Positions 35,404 through 47,107 are shown, counted from the stretch's first letter. The stretch: DNA of 64,000 bases from Thozetella sp. PMI_491 (GCA_021432635.1 MU270026.1:647311-711310); one strand, 5' to 3'. Numbers and translations: made by a program. The notes: generated by a model from the letters alone, not told the origin.

Positions 35404-36719
35404 GGCGATGGTTCTTTTCTTGTAGACCTAGACGTGAAAATCCAATATCGAAGATAGCCTCTTGAGAAAAGACGACCGCAGGAGGGGAAACATCCTCTGC
35501 GAGGAGGAAGAGAACAGCAGTGTTCTGATCGTCGGCCCCCACGCTACGGGCGAGGCGACAGGAATGGAGGCTTCTCCGGCGGGGTCGGCGACTCGGCACG
35601 AGGGATACGACCCAAGACCGATGACTAAGCCGAAGTTGATTGTTTGCGATTTGAGGCTTAACATTTCTTTTTATTTTGTCTGTGCAGTCGAAATATGTTC
35701 TCCGACTCGAGATCTCTGGCTCAAGATTCAATATGGGAGCGAGTTCCCCAAAAGGGGTGCTTACGGGTTGATGTAATACAGAATGAGCGACCGAATACGG
35801 AGTGATTGGCTCCTATGTCTTAGAATAGACTGTTCACCAATTAAGCCTTGTGCAGATTATCGCTATGGCACAGCAGATGCAGGCGCAGAAGTGATGCATT
35901 ATAAGATCTCGCTTGGACGTGGCAGTTCCTATGCTACCCTAGCTAGACTCGATAACCGATGGCCGAAAGCAGTATTTTGACTACCTTAAAATCTCAAAGC
36001 AAGGCTACGGTAAGATAAAGAAACCAAAACATCGGTATAGTACACATGCATGCCATGGCGCAATGGTCGTTTAAACCGCCGAAAGCGGCCTAGATACCTA
36101 CCTGTGATTCAGTAACTAGAGAGACAACATCAATAGCGTCGTAGGCCTCCCTAGGTTCCTATACAATCGAGTGAGCTGATGCGCTTTCGCATAGTGGAAG
36201 ACATCGCCATCATAGCGTGCTTATCACAACAGAATATGGCATCAACTGAGTTCAAAATGGCAAGAGTAGGCAAAAGGCAGGCCCCAAACTCTTATTCACA
36301 AAGAACCCAGCGCTAGCTTCTAATCAATTAGCGTAGGCGGAATAAAGGCGGTGAAACCGCAGGCGGCTGAGTTTTAATTTATATGGGCAAGCTTTAGGAT
36401 TGCATCGGCTACGATGTTACCCGAGGCATACGCTATAACCCTTGTCAAGGATACACGCTTCCGGAAATGTAATTCTCGGGTAGAATAGACCATTCGAATC
36501 GCGATCTTCAGCTCGAATATAACGAGCTATAAGCGGTACTTGATGCTCAGTATTCACAATAAAATATCAATATCGGGCGTCCTACTATATCGTAGGATAA
36601 GTGGTTAACGAGTAGCTTCCTATCACTATAATTAACTGCCCTATCAATATGTCCGCCTTAATAAATTGAAAATGGGGAGCATGCAACAAAGCAGCGGACA
36701 AAACCACCACCACAAAGCA

Positions 36720-36832
36720 CGCACACCGTAGCCTAGTAGCCGTAACGCGGTACCAATGCCACAACCACGCTCATACGGCTCTGGGGCAGGGCCGCTGGAA
36801 CAGCCTAAGTCTATGGATGGTGGGATAGAACG
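36720..36832 (+). repeat. Diverged dispersed repeat (related to 52826-52950)
   Basis: The segment around GTAGCCTAGTAGCCGTAACG matches 52845-52870 (GTGTAGTAGCCGTAGTG). Patchy similarity continues through the following 100 bp (GGATGGTGGGA against GTACGGTGGGA). Both are probably old copies of one mobile element; the family is not identified. Confidence 0.4.
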
Positions 36833-37260
36833 GCAACGATATCAATCAGACTAAATAGTATCGGCTCCGATCGGGGCAGAAGAATTGTAACAATAAATGA
36901 GGTAGACTGCCGTGTAGTCACAGCAGTTTTGAACGGATTTAGAAGAGGATGGCTTTAGTGGTTTTAACTGGTATATAGGGGACCAAAAGAACGCGTTGAT
37001 AACTGTAAAGACTGGTCGATCGATGGATAGCTGGATGGCTCCCTCTATGGTCGGAGCCAGCGAACTTCTCCCTACTCATAGCTGGCTCAGGGGGGTCTTA
37101 TGGGGTCAATCTAGGAAGACCCACCACTTGCCCAGCTTATCCAACCCGGCCAGCAAAAGAAAAATCCACCATATCTTTCCGATTCCAATATCCTAGCTAA
37201 AAGAGGAAATCCAATTGGCTGATTAGAGAGCGAGAAACTTTCCCAAATGAGAGGGGTGGA

Positions 37261-37323
37261 ATGCCTTTCAGTCAGAATATAATGCCCTGCAGTCAGAATA
37301 TAATGCCATTCGGTCAGAAAACT
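37261..37323 (+). repeat. Three 21 bp tandem units
   Basis: Units start at 37261, 37282 and 37303, each beginning ATGCC and containing GTCAGAA. The first two differ at two or three bases; the third is more diverged. The period is exactly 21 bp, two turns of B-DNA, and the array lies 322-384 bp before the tannase start codon. Confidence 0.85.
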
Positions 37324-37434
37324 GGTACTGGAGAACATATTTAGCTGCTTGGCGGCACCGGGGACTTGTGGAGCCCCGGTCCCGAGTCTAGCAAGGGCAT
37401 TTACGTTGGAACCAGTGACTCGATTGGGAATTGG

Positions 37435-37478
37435 GCATAAGCAAGTTGCACATCCGAATTAGAGCATAAGCAACTTGC
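37435..37478 (+). repeat. Direct repeat pair GCATAAGCAA(G/C)TTGC
   Basis: The 15 bp sequence occurs at 37435-37449 and 37464-37478 with one mismatch, starts 29 bp apart. The core GCAAGTTGC and its partner GCAACTTGC are reverse complements of each other. The pair lies about 170-210 bp before the tannase start codon and could be a paired protein-binding site. Confidence 0.7.
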
Positions 37479-37644
37479 GTACCGCAATTCCGCTGAAGGA
37501 ATCGGTTCCCTATTCTCGGGTTGCTCATTAGCCCGAATGTCTCCGGAGGTAGTTATATAATATCTAGCTTGAAGCGCATGTGGCAAAGAGGAGGTTTTGG
37601 ACATTGTATGCAACTGTCTTAGAGCACCAGCCAAAGTCTTCGAA

Positions 37645-39255
37645 ATGGCCTTCAGTACATCGTCCAGTCCCATGCTGCATTCCTCGTGTAGCTGCCTTCA
37701 TCCTCCTTCCATCCCCGGGGCCGACGTCATCGCATTTGCTGCCAACGAGGTCCACAACTTTAGCTTTCCCGCCTGGCCCCTCAGCGTGCCCCCGGTGGCG
37801 GTCAGTGGGATCAACTTCTGCAACACGTCACTGGCTTTGCAGCATCACGGGGCAGATGACATCGTCTATGTTGACACCTGGCTTCCGCTCGACAACTGGA
37901 ATGGGCGGTACGTAGCTATCGGTGGAGGCGGCCTCGCAGCCGGCTTTGACATTCTGGGTCTCCCGGTCCCCGTTTCGCAAGGCTTTGTGGCATCGTCAAC
38001 CGACGGGGGGCTTACCCTCAACAACACTGTCGAGGCGGGAGGGGGAAGCTGGGCATTAAATTCCGACGGGAGCCAGAACCACGATCTCATTACAAACTTT
38101 GCCCACCGATCCATTCATGACATGGCCGTGGTGGCCAAGGACCTGACCCGCCAATTCTACAAGACGACAAACTTTCGTTCGTACTTCCTCGGATGTTCGA
38201 ACGGTGGCCGACAAGGATATGTCGCGGCTTCCAAGTATCCGGAGGATTTCGACGGCATCGTTGCCAACGCACCGGCGCTTAGCTGGTTTCGACTGGCACC
38301 TTCGTTGTTCTGGCCCGACGTGGTGATGCAGAGCGCAAATAAGGTAATACCATCATGCGTATTCGACGCCTATGTAAAGGCCGTGGTCGAAAAATGCGAC
38401 CCGTTGGATGGTGCTACAGATGGGCTGCTCTCAGATCAAGCTCTTCTACGTTGCTCCTTGGACACTTCCACCCTAGTCAACACCACTATCGCGTGCCAGG
38501 ACCAGTGTCTGGGGATGGACCCCTCAACCGGAGTCAACATCACTGTGCCATGTGGGGACAACAAACCGTACACCATTACGAGCACCGATGCCGACCTGGT
38601 ATCTAAGATGTTGGAAGGGCCTCGTTCGCCATCAGGCGAATTTCTCTGGTACGGAATCGCCCCTGGCGCAACCTTCTCCGCTTTGGCTCTCACGGTCCTC
38701 GAAGACGATATTTTGGTTCCGGCGCCTTTCATCGCCGCTGCGGGCTACATGAAGTACCTTGCTCTAGCCAATGCCGGCTACGACGTGTCCACCATGACCT
38801 ACCCCGACTACTTCCTCGGATTCAACAACTCTGTGAACTTATTAGCTCCAGCTTTCGACACAGATCCACTCAACCTAACCGCTTTCCGCGAGAAAGGCGG
38901 CAAACTCTTGACTTGGGCGGGCATGGCGGATGAATACATCAACCCGCAAGGAGTCGTGGACTTCCGCGATGCTTTGGACGAAAGCAATGGCGGAGCGGAT
39001 GTGACGGATGAGTTTTACCGACTCTTCCTTGCTCCTGGAGCCGGCCATTGCTTAGGAGGTGTCGGGCCTCTTCCCGAAGATCCTGTTACTGCTCTGGTAT
39101 CGTGGGTGGAGCGCGGCGTTGCCCCTGAGACTCTGCACGCTTCTACATTAACCTCAGAAGGGATCGAGATGACACGCGATCTCTGCACCTATCCGAAGAA
39201 ACTGGTTTACCTAGGTGGGGATGTTAACTTGGCCGCCAGCTTTAAGTGCCAGTAG
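37645..39255 (+). CDS. Tannase/feruloyl esterase family protein
   Basis: Intronless, 536 residues from the ATG at 37645 (MAFSTSSSP). The nucleophile motif GCSNGGRQG (Ser185) has the adjacent Cys184 that pairs with the Cys of GHCLGG near the end, forming the CS-D-HC arrangement of the family. An Asp in WAGMADEYI completes the triad. Conserved entry LPPSIPGADV-like sequence starts at about residue 20. The lid region is rich in Cys and N-glycosylation sequons. Members hydrolyse galloyl or feruloyl esters and are normally secreted. Here no clear signal peptide precedes the conserved part, so the true start or an upstream exon may be missing. Confidence 0.9.
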   Translation: MAFSTSSSPMLHSSCSCLHPPSIPGADVIAFAANEVHNFSFPAWPLSVPPVAVSGINFCNTSLALQHHGADDIVYVDTWLPLDNWNGRYVAIGGGGLAAGFDILGLPVPVSQGFVASSTDGGLTLNNTVEAGGGSWALNSDGSQNHDLITNFAHRSIHDMAVVAKDLTRQFYKTTNFRSYFLGCSNGGRQGYVAASKYPEDFDGIVANAPALSWFRLAPSLFWPDVVMQSANKVIPSCVFDAYVKAVVEKCDPLDGATDGLLSDQALLRCSLDTSTLVNTTIACQDQCLGMDPSTGVNITVPCGDNKPYTITSTDADLVSKMLEGPRSPSGEFLWYGIAPGATFSALALTVLEDDILVPAPFIAAAGYMKYLALANAGYDVSTMTYPDYFLGFNNSVNLLAPAFDTDPLNLTAFREKGGKLLTWAGMADEYINPQGVVDFRDALDESNGGADVTDEFYRLFLAPGAGHCLGGVGPLPEDPVTALVSWVERGVAPETLHASTLTSEGIEMTRDLCTYPKKLVYLGGDVNLAASFKCQ

Positions 39256-40092
39256 CTGACAAGCTTCGGTGTCGATATGAAACTTATAAGTTAGGGGGAT
39301 AGCCTCGTAGCTGTAAGCTTCCTAGCTGAGAAACCAGGTAGATATTTGCGACTCATTCTAGATTGTCATGAATAGAGATTTATTCGACTTCAAAGGTTGG
39401 CGAAGGGAAGCTAAACAACTTGACTGGGGTGTTTCGAAAGCAGGCCTAACAGCTAGTTAAGTAGAATTTGAGTGAGCATTCTGAAATTTGAACCTCTGTC
39501 CCACTCAATGACCTGAGAGGGTTTGCAGCTGCTTTTCGGCTATTTTCGGTGCGCTGCCGAAAGCTTACAAACAGCTTCCCTTGGCACTCTACCATGCTGA
39601 CGACTACGGCTTTTGGAAAAGAAAGCCCTCAATTCCTTGTGATTGGATATTTGGTCTTTGGACGCGCCCTTCATTGACAAGAAGGAACCAATTTGGTTCA
39701 GTCCTGCCATAGCGCTAAGTCCGGGTAGCGCAGGTTCCATGTCTAGCTTCTTACCCTACGGAGACGCGAAACCCAAGCGTCATCCAGGCACCCGATTACC
39801 AACTTGCTATACAGCGCTCAGATTAATAGTCTTACAAATCATGAGTTGAACTGAACATATCCACGGAGATGTCAAATTCAACCTCTCAAGTATGACTGCT
39901 CTTCCTTGCTAACTAGCTGCCTGGCCTTGCTAGATATGCTTTAAAGGCTAGACTCTCGTTCTCAAGGTATGAGTTCGAGCACCTTCATCATCATTCCTCC
40001 CGTACCTTGAGAGAAGCATCAGATTATTGAAAACCCTTGTATCTTGGAAGAAAGCAAAGGCATCTACTCCCTGCCCAGCTCCGCATTCCGCC
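39256..40092. other. Intergenic: GFA-gene promoter
   Basis: Between the tannase-like gene and the GFA-domain gene. No gene seen. A tRNA B-box-like string near 39970 does not fold into a tRNA. Confidence 0.35.
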
Positions 40093-40662
40093 ATGGCGCC
40101 CACGCTCCACCCCTTACTTGACAACGGGCTGGTCCCGGGTAACCCAAACCACACCGGCGGTAAGTTACACTGTCACTGCAAGATAAAACCCATCGAAGTT
40201 ACCCTTACCGGCCAGGTTCTCCACAACCACGCATGTGGCTGCTCAAAGTGTTGGAAGCCGGCTGGCGCCCTCTTCTCGATTGCCGCCGTCATCCCACGTG
40301 AGAAAGTCTCAGTTACGGCGAACGCCGACAAGCTAGCCATCATCGACAAGAGTGCCCTCATTCAGCGCAATGCCTGCAGGGAGTGCGGTGTGCATATGTA
40401 TGGGCGCATCGAGCAGGAACACCCCTTCAAGGGCCTCGACTTTGTGCATGTCGAACTCTCAGACGAGAAGGGATGGCAGGAGCCGCAGTTTGCATCATTC
40501 GTGTCGTCCATCATCGAGCATGGGTTTGACCCGAACAGAATGGGGGAGGTGCGTGGCGAGTTTAAGGAGCTGGGACTGGGGACGTATGACTGCCTTTCGA
40601 CGGAACTCATGGATTTTATAGCCACCTGGACCGCGAAGAAGGCCGGGCGTTTGCCTGCCTGA
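40093..40662 (+). CDS. GFA-domain protein (S-(hydroxymethyl)glutathione synthase-like)
   Basis: Single exon, 189 residues, starting at MAPTLHPLL. The Zn-binding pattern of the glutathione-dependent formaldehyde-activating (GFA/CENP-V) fold is complete: CHCK at Cys27/29, CGCSKC at Cys48/50/53, and CRECG at Cys95/98. The length is close to the roughly 190 residues of S-(hydroxymethyl)glutathione synthase. By family it would capture formaldehyde as a glutathione adduct in the cytosol, feeding formaldehyde dehydrogenase. Oxidative O-demethylation of aromatics by the nearby P450 or monooxygenase would produce formaldehyde, but this link is inference. The catalytic assignment of GFA proteins is itself debated. 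Confidence 0.9.
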   Translation: MAPTLHPLLDNGLVPGNPNHTGGKLHCHCKIKPIEVTLTGQVLHNHACGCSKCWKPAGALFSIAAVIPREKVSVTANADKLAIIDKSALIQRNACRECGVHMYGRIEQEHPFKGLDFVHVELSDEKGWQEPQFASFVSSIIEHGFDPNRMGEVRGEFKELGLGTYDCLSTELMDFIATWTAKKAGRLPA

Positions 40663-41484
40663 TTGGACAAGCTGTTACAGCAGTGTTCTCTGCAAATAGT
40701 CCCGTTTATTGATGGCGAGATGACTTGGAAACCATGTTCCGGATTAGCCTACTAGCATCCAGTTACACTGCTCTGAGCATGATCTATACACGGTCGAGAG
40801 AGCGCCACAAGGCTCCAATAAACATCTAAGTAGCTTGGGCATAGGCTTATGCAGGAGGCCTGTCGAGGTAGCATAGAGATGGTAAACCTTACACTGGATA
40901 CCAACAACAGTCAATTAACATATTACCTTGATCGGGGATCTTCCTGAAGAATATGTATATCCAAACGTATGTATTTAACTATGTAAGAGAAGCAGCAAAA
41001 TAACAGACTGTCCATAATGAATAAGAGAGCAATGCTACCCGTAGTGGAGAGGCCGTCAGGAGGGAACTTGGTTGGGAATGATAGAGGTGCGATGGACGGT
41101 AATGCCGGCACGCCATACGCCGATTGCGTGCGAGTGGTAACGCCACAAAAAGCCCTTTAGATCTTGTCGGCGAACAGGAGTGTTCAGTGTTTATGCGGGG
41201 TTAGCTTACGGCGTCTCGAAATGTTCTTGATTTCCAACACCAAAATTTCAGCTCATGCACGCGTGGGGGCCCCGTCGACTCGTGATTGGACTACGGCATT
41301 AGTCCCTGCCAGCTAGAAAAGAAGCTGCAGCGGCACTCTACTGGAACATTTGCGACAATCAGCCCTGCCCCCCCTCAACCAATTTGCGTCTTTTCGCGGT
41401 CCATTGAGAACGGCGGCGGCGAGCGCGCGAGCGGTCCTTGATGGTGTTCAAGCCGGAAAGTCAAGTTAGAACCGGCTATTGAGG
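40663..41484. other. Intergenic: promoter of ankyrin/CorA-like gene
   Basis: About 820 bp with no supportable gene or RNA. Confidence 0.35.
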
Positions 41485-44400
41485 ATGCGATCCTCCGCCG
41501 AAAGCAATCGACGAATCGGGGAGCTGGCGGTGAGGGATGGAGATGGGACCGGCACCCCGGACGAAGGAGTCCCGTCCGCAGCCTTGAGCGCCGAATTTAC
41601 GGAAGACGACCCTTTTTGGAGCCCGAGGCAAGGTACTGGCGGAATCGCTCTGCGGGCACCTAGCCAGCCTTCGATATCAGCCTTCCCACAGAGCTGGACA
41701 CCAAGATCCGGTCGGAGTCCACGAACGAGCATAGATACCTATGATCCTACATTTCTGGGTACCCAAGCCCTCCAATCCGAATCCCCAGAAACCAGAGCGT
41801 CGAAAGCCCAGGCGAATCGCAAGGCGGAAAGCAACGAGACCCATCCCCATGCCTTTACTACCGGGGCGTCGCGACCACGCCTTCTGGCTCCAAAGCTCGA
41901 CGGCACCACGCAAAGGAAAGGGGATTTTGATCCACCGTCAAGCCCCACCAAGTTCACTTCGGCGGCTCGCACGAATGGGAAAAGGTCAAGTGACCTCGGT
42001 TCAATCGCTAAATTTGCCGCCGATCTTAGGGCAAAGGGCAGGAAAGAAGGCACGGCCGGGTCGTCGGTGCAGGAAGCAGACGATCTCGACCAGGAACGAA
42101 TTCACGCGGTGCTTCTAGAGGCTATTAAAAGAGTCGACTTCAATGCAGTTCGGCAACTTCTTTCGGCAAATCCCGGCGCCGTGAATTGGAAATTCGGCAG
42201 AGGCCAAGAGACGCCGCTGCTGCTGATCCTACGCAATGCCAATGCCGCCTTCTTACCAGCGTTCATCGACACTATCTTCGAGTTTGACGTCCAAGTGAAT
42301 GTTCGTGATCGAAATGGACAGACTCCACTCATTTCTGCCTGTGCAATGGGCCTGCGAGATGCGGCCGCCTTGTTGCTGGAGCGTGGTGCACTTATCGACG
42401 TGCAGGATGACTCCAAGAACACGGCGCTGCACGAGGCTGTATCCGCCCGCCATGATAGCGTCGTACAACTCCTTCTTCGTTGGCGAGCGAACCCGAACAC
42501 GGGTAACCGAGACGGCCGGACACCTCTGCATCAGGCAAGTTATCGGGGCCTTGACAGCATCCTCGACCTGCTTCTCCTGGTAGAGGAGACTGATGTGAAC
42601 CCGAGAGACGTGCGGTCAGGGTATACCCCTCTGCATGATGCTATCCTTCGTGGCCACGAAAGGGCAGCCAAGACATTGATTCAGAACGGGGCCGACGTCT
42701 GTGCGAAGTCAGCCAAAGGATGGATGCCACTGCACTGTGCGGCGCAGAAGGGAAGTACCGTGATTGCTGAGAGTCTCCTTGACGAGGGAGCACCGCCACT
42801 GTGCTATACGGAGGCGCTTGACACCCCTGAGACGCTTGCAGTTAAGCACGGTCACGGAAACATTGTGGAGTTGCTTAATCGGAAGCGTTCGGTGCACGCA
42901 CTCGGAGACCCTGGAAGCAAGAGTGGTAAAGAGTTGCACGTCAGTGTGCCTAGTCCGAACCAGGAAGAGGCATGTCGATACTTTACAGGTTCGATCTGGC
43001 CTTCTGAGAGGAAAGGGATTAGGGTTGACACCATGTCGGTCTGGGAGATGCTTTATGGAAAGGACCCCAAGGTTAAGCACCTCGGTCGGTCGAACGGGGC
43101 GCGGACGCCGCGATGGATTCACCTGCCGGCCAACAATGTGAGTTTTTGCCAACAACAGAGACCTGATAGATTAACAGTATTTAACTGACCGGGGGTGTTT
43201 CTCACAGAGGACCTGGGTAGAGGTGAGACATGAAAGCTAGCCTTTCAGAGGCTGTTGAACTGGCTAACGGATGCATAGGACGTCTTTAAGCTGATATATT
43301 CAGCTGATAACGAATCCAAGCAACAACGACGCAGGAGTACAGGCGCCGAAACGCCACCTTCAGGGAGTGGTGGATCGTCTGAGTCCGCCTTACGAACCAT
43401 CCTTCACTTCATCGAGACCGAATTTGTCGAGATTGGCCGACAGGAGTTCACGTGCTCACGAGAACCGCATTTCAAGGTAAGATCTACTTTCACGCTGCAG
43501 TAGGCTTGACTAATCAACCAGTGTGCCGTTGGACCAAAACCCAGACAACGTAGCGCGGAGAACCAGATGGTATCGATCGTGGTAGGCTTAGCCGTTCCAA
43601 TTATGAGAGCCTCGCTAAAAGAGTTACAGCTGCCTGTTATTGATGTCGACGGACAGCAACCCTACTACTATCTCGCTGATGACGACGAACGGGGCAAAGA
43701 AGAAATAGCGAAGCCCGAAGACCCGGACGCGGAAACACCAGAAGCCCGAGAGCGGCGGCTTCTGCGGAAATATACGATTAAAGAGGGCCGGCCGCTCAGC
43801 GAGCAGCAAGACGAACATGTGCAGATGATGTGGTCTCTTGGAGGAGCCTATCAAGACCTCCACCGTGCAAGGAGTTTGGACGAAACCTTCTACGAGCTGC
43901 TACCTGCCAATGACATAAACTATCTTAACGGAGACCAGGTCTTGTCGAGATTTATCGCGAGATTCCGGCGGGAGATAGAGAACGAATCAGACAGCGAGGA
44001 CGAGGAGGAAGAGGGAAACCCCGAAGTTGATGAAACCGAAGATTCCCTTACAGAAAAGGACGGCAAACTAGATGGAAAGAACACACAGATGAGAAACGGT
44101 CCGAATGCATCAACAGGAGCGGTGAAACACAACGAAAAGGCATATCCTACCCCCTCACAGCTGGAAAAGCAGGATGGGACCCCCGGTTCCCGACTGGCGA
44201 GCCTTCGTCTACTCCGGTCGCTGGGGACGGTGCCGACGCAACTGCTACGTGCCGCGCGAAACGGAAAGACAGGCAAGGGCAACGATGCCTCGGATGCATC
44301 GCCGCTTGCTGACTCCTCTGGCGCGGATTCCGAAGCCGGATCTGAAGGAGAAGAAGAAGAGTCGGATCTCTCTCCACTTCGGCCGCGCCAGCAAATCATC

Positions 44401-45805
44401 GTCGTAAGTACCTTAGCCACCCTGCCAAAGAAAATGACGAGCTCACTTTGTTGTGTAACAGGTTCCCCAGCTCTGGGTCTGGAAGGTTGAAAGTAGGTGC
44501 CACAGCCACACCAGCTACCTTAGCCCCCTCGTAGGTTAATATGCTAACCAAGGCTGTAGACATCGTCGTGACAGCTTTTCCGGACCGCTGGGATAGCAGC
44601 AACCCACGCATGTTATCTAACATCCTTTTGGCAAATGTCGAGGAGCAGAACCGCCGTTCAAAATCTGAAGTCTTTGAAGATATGGACGTCCTCGGCATCA
44701 TGCACACGGTCCTTCAAACGAGCTTAGAATTTAAGCCCTTGTTCACTGCGTACGAAGAGAAGCGGAGCTACCACGACGCTTTCGCAGGCGAAATTGCGCA
44801 CCTAGTGAGTCTACGGTTTCTGTACGTCACGTTGTGCTAAGCTTACGCGATATAAGTCGAGCCGAGTCACTGCGTCATATACGAAGTATCGCAAGTCTCT
44901 CGGGCGGGCGGAAGAGAGCTTCGCCGCCGCAGTGCAGGAAGAGACGGAGCTCCTGGTTACCATAGACGACATTCTAAACGAAATCTCTATGCTCAAGAGA
45001 GTGCAACAGGACCAAGCTCTCGTATTTGCAGGCGTCAAGGCAGACTACGAGCGGATTGAGGGCCTCAAGAGGCGCGACGGATGGCCCAACCAGACGCCAT
45101 CGCGCATCCCTTCCCACGGGCCGATTCGCCCTCAATTTCTTCACCACAATACCACGGGTGATTTGGACCGCGGTCCTCCCTTAGAGTCCCAAGTTGGACA
45201 GCTGAACCCTGCACAATTTCAGAGGCTCGATGCGAAATTGAAGCGACAAGAAGAGGATGCTAGGAGGGTTCGAGAATCGGTGTGTTCCACATCTCCTTCG
45301 CTGCATAACTTCGCCATGTCCTCTACCCTCATAGAAGCATAACTAACTTGTCGAAGATTATAACCCTCCTCGATTTGAGACAGCGACAGGCAAGCACAGA
45401 GAACGTCATCAACACGGGAAAGCAGTCACAGATGCTCTTCGAGCAGTCAAAAGTGCTCTTCATCCTGTCTGGTGCCACTGTCATATTTGTAAGTTGGGCT
45501 AAAATCACTCACTGCTGGGAATGGTTAGCTCACTGTGAAACCAGGCGCCTCTATCGTGGATATCTAGCTTGCTCGCACTGAAGATCGATGATTTCACGCC
45601 GGATAGCTGGGGGCAAGGCCAGGCTTTCGGGGCATCTAGTCAGTTATAACCAAAGCCGCGAGGAAGAGACTACGCTAACAGAACACTAGTCGGCAGCTTG
45701 TTGGGCACTCTGCTGCTTTGTTTCGTCTTCTGGGTCGTTTATGATCGGTATTTTTACCGACATCGTGACGGACATATAGGAAAACATACGGCCACAAAGG
45801 CGTAA
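41485..45805 (+). CDS. Ankyrin-repeat protein with CorA-like C-terminal membrane domain
   Basis: Ten exons, giving about 1268 residues: 41485-43137, 43208-43222, 43279-43476, 43522-44403, 44462-44485, 44535-44804, 44857-45279, 45357-45488, 45545-45638, 45690-45805. Exons 2 (15 nt) and 5 (24 nt) are microexons; exon 5 needs a weak donor (GTTGAA). Residues 1 to about 215 are disordered and basic. About 220-470 are ankyrin repeats (NGQTPLISACAMG, DGRTPLHQASYRG, SGYTPLHDAILRG). A long middle region has acidic tracts (SDSEDEEEEG) and the VPQLW segment. Next comes a coiled coil, then ITLLDLRQRQASTENVINTGKQS and two TM helices (about 1185-1212 and 1231-1250). This end matches fungal CorA-like proteins; the GMN pore signature is not visible. 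Function unknown; membrane-bound. Confidence 0.82.
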
Positions 45806-45929
45806 CTCGGGTTCTGTACTGGGAGGAAGAGGGTTTAGTTAATGCAGTGTGAGAGGCCATCAGCCTTGTGGGGAAGCAGACTGATCATAGGACCAGTATG
45901 GCATTAATATAATGCAGGACCGGCAGTAG

Positions 45930-46620
45930 CCTATGAGGATCACCACCCCCTCAGCAAAACCGAGTTCGCCGTGTTCAATACGATCAAGGAATACGAAAGA
46001 AGGGTGCGCCACCAATACGGTCTGATCATCCGCTGGATACGGGGTGACAATGAGAAGGCGGTAATCAGCTTGAACAAGATGATCAAGTACGAGCAGTGGA
46101 TGCTAGAGGAGGGGATCGTTCTGGAGACCACACTAACCTCAACACACGTTCCTAATGGTGCAGCAGAGCGCGCAGGTCAGGGTATCATCCTAAAGATCAT
46201 CAAAACGGGCGACGAAGCGAGCCTCCCGAGATCGTTGTGACCGGAAACCACCAGAGCGGCAGCGTGGCTTTACAATATGTGCTCCAACCACCGACCGATC
46301 TTATGAGCCCCCATCAGAGACTTGAGGAATGGTTATTACAACAACATCAGCAGATCCGCACGAGCTTAGCAAAGAACGTGGCGACCGACTCACGACCAGG
46401 CTGGGAGGGCATATATGCGCCTGGGTGCCGGGCATACGTGCTCGAGAAAGACCGAGAGGAAAACAAGAGCCGACGAGCGTTCAAAACAAAGCTCAATGCA
46501 AAATCGAGAGCTATAGTACCCAAGTTTAGGACACGCCGGGATCAGCTCTGTAGAATTTCCGGCTTCTCGCGCTTTCGACAAGCCGGTGGTGGCTTCAGCA
46601 ATCGTATCACCAGTAGGAGG
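45930..46620 (+). pseudogene. Ty1/copia integrase relic
   Basis: Degenerate coding DNA of a copia-type retrotransposon. From 45971 one frame reads FNTIKEYERRVRHQYG, then IRGDNEKA, then an NGAAERAGQGI segment, matching the integrase-core pattern (RSDNG..., NG.AER.). After a frameshift near 46225 another stretch carries the GCRAYVLEKD motif seen in the region after the integrase core. No reverse transcriptase, RNase H or LTRs are seen, so the element is a fragment and inactive. Confidence 0.75.
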
Positions 46621-47107
46621 GTTAGGCAAGGTTTACTGGCAGCGGGTCCTTCTATCCACAGAGGGGATTCTGAGGTGGTTGCAGATTGGCTAGGCCAAGA
46701 CAAGTGGATCCTGCAGGAGCTGGGGGACCGATTTCCCGTTTTGGAAAATGGTGATGTTGGCCCAAGCGCCGCTTGAGACGGCCTTACCTTGGTCGATTCC
46801 TATCGCGAGCATCACGTCTTGCCTAGCCTACCTCACTTATAAATCGGTGCAAAAGGTAAACAAATGCCTCCTAACACCATTGTCTAAAAGTGGTAGTATA
46901 ATCGATTTGGCGATGATAAATCTCCAGTAGACGGAGGGGACGGAGGGAAGGAGAAAGGGGAAGAACGAGCGAGTACCTTAGTGAGGAAGTATAAATGTTT
47001 GGTCGAGGCCCATCCTATTGAACGTGTCTTCTCATATAACTGCGAGACTACAGACTAGAACGCCAATAATCTCAAATTCTACCCCTGATACTCATATATT
47101 TCTCGCT
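46621..47107. other. Intergenic: SDR promoter
   Basis: A purine-rich stretch (GGA/GAAG-rich) lies at about 46931-46975, some 130-180 bp before the SDR start codon. Nothing else is recognised. Confidence 0.35.

Larger units (their letters stand above)
35404..37644. promoter_or_regulatory. 2.2 kb spacer with tandem repeats before tannase gene
   Basis: No convincing gene. The stretch at about 36000-36700 is AT-rich. It contains a diverged dispersed repeat at 36720-36832, a 3 x 21 bp minisatellite at 37261-37323 and a direct repeat pair at 37435-37449 / 37464-37478, all listed separately. The last two lie 170-390 bp before the tannase start codon. Confidence 0.45.

Noticed and set aside
39940-40020. 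Possible tRNA around GAGTTCGAGC
   Set aside because: The arms around the loop do not pair as a T-arm and no acceptor stem is found.
7991-40662. Secondary-metabolite biosynthetic cluster
   Set aside because: Tailoring enzymes, pumps and regulators are present, but no PKS, NRPS, terpene cyclase or DMATS backbone gene is visible.
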